Origin: Erinaceus europaeus | Lineage: Eukaryota; Chordata; Mammalia; Eulipotyphla; Erinaceidae | Reading direction: 5' to 3' | Assembly: GCF_950295315.1 (NCBI RefSeq) | Contig: NC_080176.1 | Span: 32,453,006-32,517,005 of the forward strand | DNA: 64,000 bases | Part shown: in pieces, positions 63,649 through 64,000 of the stretch | How positions within the stretch are numbered: the stretch's first letter is position 1 | Layout of the letters: each line of letters starts with the position of its first letter | Program-made: the position numbers and the translations under genes | Notes under the pieces: model-generated | The model's input: only the letters and a program-made list of their open reading frames with translations | Database searches by the model: none | Told to the model about the DNA's origin: nothing

Positions 63649-64000
63649 ATGTGCCCTAGGTCTGTTTCCTTGCTTGCTTGAAAGAGAAAGAAAAGATAGG
63701 CCAATAGCTAATCCCATGAAAAGAGATGGGCTGCACTCACTCTTGTTCTTTCAGATAATGTGAAGGAAGGGGCTTCCCCTCACTTGGCTATAAGCAGAGA
63801 AGTTAATGCCAGGCTTTATGATAGCATTCTGTTCCTTCCTGAATGTGGGAGCCTGTTTCTGTACCCTGCCTTTATCTGTCTCAGGGAAGCATGGACCAGC
63901 TTCTCTCTCCTGAGTTCATCAGATTGGTGCTTGAATGCAGCAGAACCCTGTCCAGCCCCTGCTGCAGCTCCGAGGGCCAGCCTGGTGGGGGAGGCAGGTT
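63649..64000. other. Unassigned intronic DNA at window end
   Basis: No recognised feature. Confidence 0.5.

Noticed and set aside
1..64000. Bacterial-style operons, prophage, defence or toxin systems
   Set aside because: There are no ribosome-binding sites, no dense codirectional ORFs and no bacterial codon structure. The spliced GALNT exons and SINEs show a vertebrate nuclear genome.

Overview
The window is nuclear DNA from a placental mammal. Its dense, lineage-specific retroposons point to a hedgehog (Erinaceus or a close relative). The species call rests on my recognition of these SINE and L1 families, which I could not check against a repeat library. The only protein-coding material I can support is two internal exons of one gene on the + strand, at 25471-25637 and 57810-57984. 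Both are bounded by AG/GT splice sites and share a compatible reading phase. They encode adjoining parts of the GT-A catalytic domain of a polypeptide N-acetylgalactosaminyltransferase, and GALNT17 (formerly WBSCR17) is the best match. The intron between them is 32,172 bp. Everything else is intronic: the end of an upstream intron (1-25470), the whole central intron, and the start of a downstream intron (57985-64000).

Most of the intronic DNA is retroposon. I use four working SINE labels. Family A is about 200 bp, tRNA-like, opens like 'ggccaggtggtggcacacctgg', and ends in a pyrimidine-rich stretch plus an AATAAA-type tail. Family B is 280-350 bp. It has a tRNA-type A box (TGGCGCAGTGG), a B box (GGTTCRAGCCC), a CT-rich middle and an AAC/AAT-rich tail. 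Family C is an older SINE of about 150 bp, recognisable by 'cagagctgagcagtgctctgg' or its complement. 'Other' covers older or divergent relatives. Copies of A and B may carry a 3' module ending like 'cagcaataaccctggaggc'. Many copies have direct target-site duplications (TSDs) of 10-17 bp, given per entry.

A second component is an L1 lineage whose 3' end reads 'tttgtcaatgtttcctttttataaataaa'. One copy (2270-5218, minus) runs from a recognisable ORF2 C-terminus through about 2.3 kb of noncoding DNA to this end. Other copies are 5'-truncated inside that noncoding part, and two have the 5' inversion expected from twin priming. A third component is endogenous-retrovirus LTRs without internal regions (23298-23749, 52002-52404, 55722-56025 and 59785-60141). 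A few ancient mammalian repeats (a MER5A-like hAT fragment and old L1 fragments) and many microsatellites, often grown inside SINEs, complete the inventory.

Layout: 1-2269 SINEs and unique DNA; 2270-6520 L1-rich; 6680-23107 SINEs, L1 3' fragments and purine tracts; 23298-23749 solo LTR; 23756-25470 mostly unique DNA leading to the first exon; 25638-57809 central intron with nested SINEs, microsatellites and three LTR or inverted-L1 structures; 57985-64000 further intron with a 32-bp minisatellite, an LTR, a MER5A-like fragment and an old L1. I found no bacterial, viral-coding, CRISPR or operon-like system, and no intact L1 or ERV gene. The unusual biology here lies in how retroposons have nested, inverted and fused.
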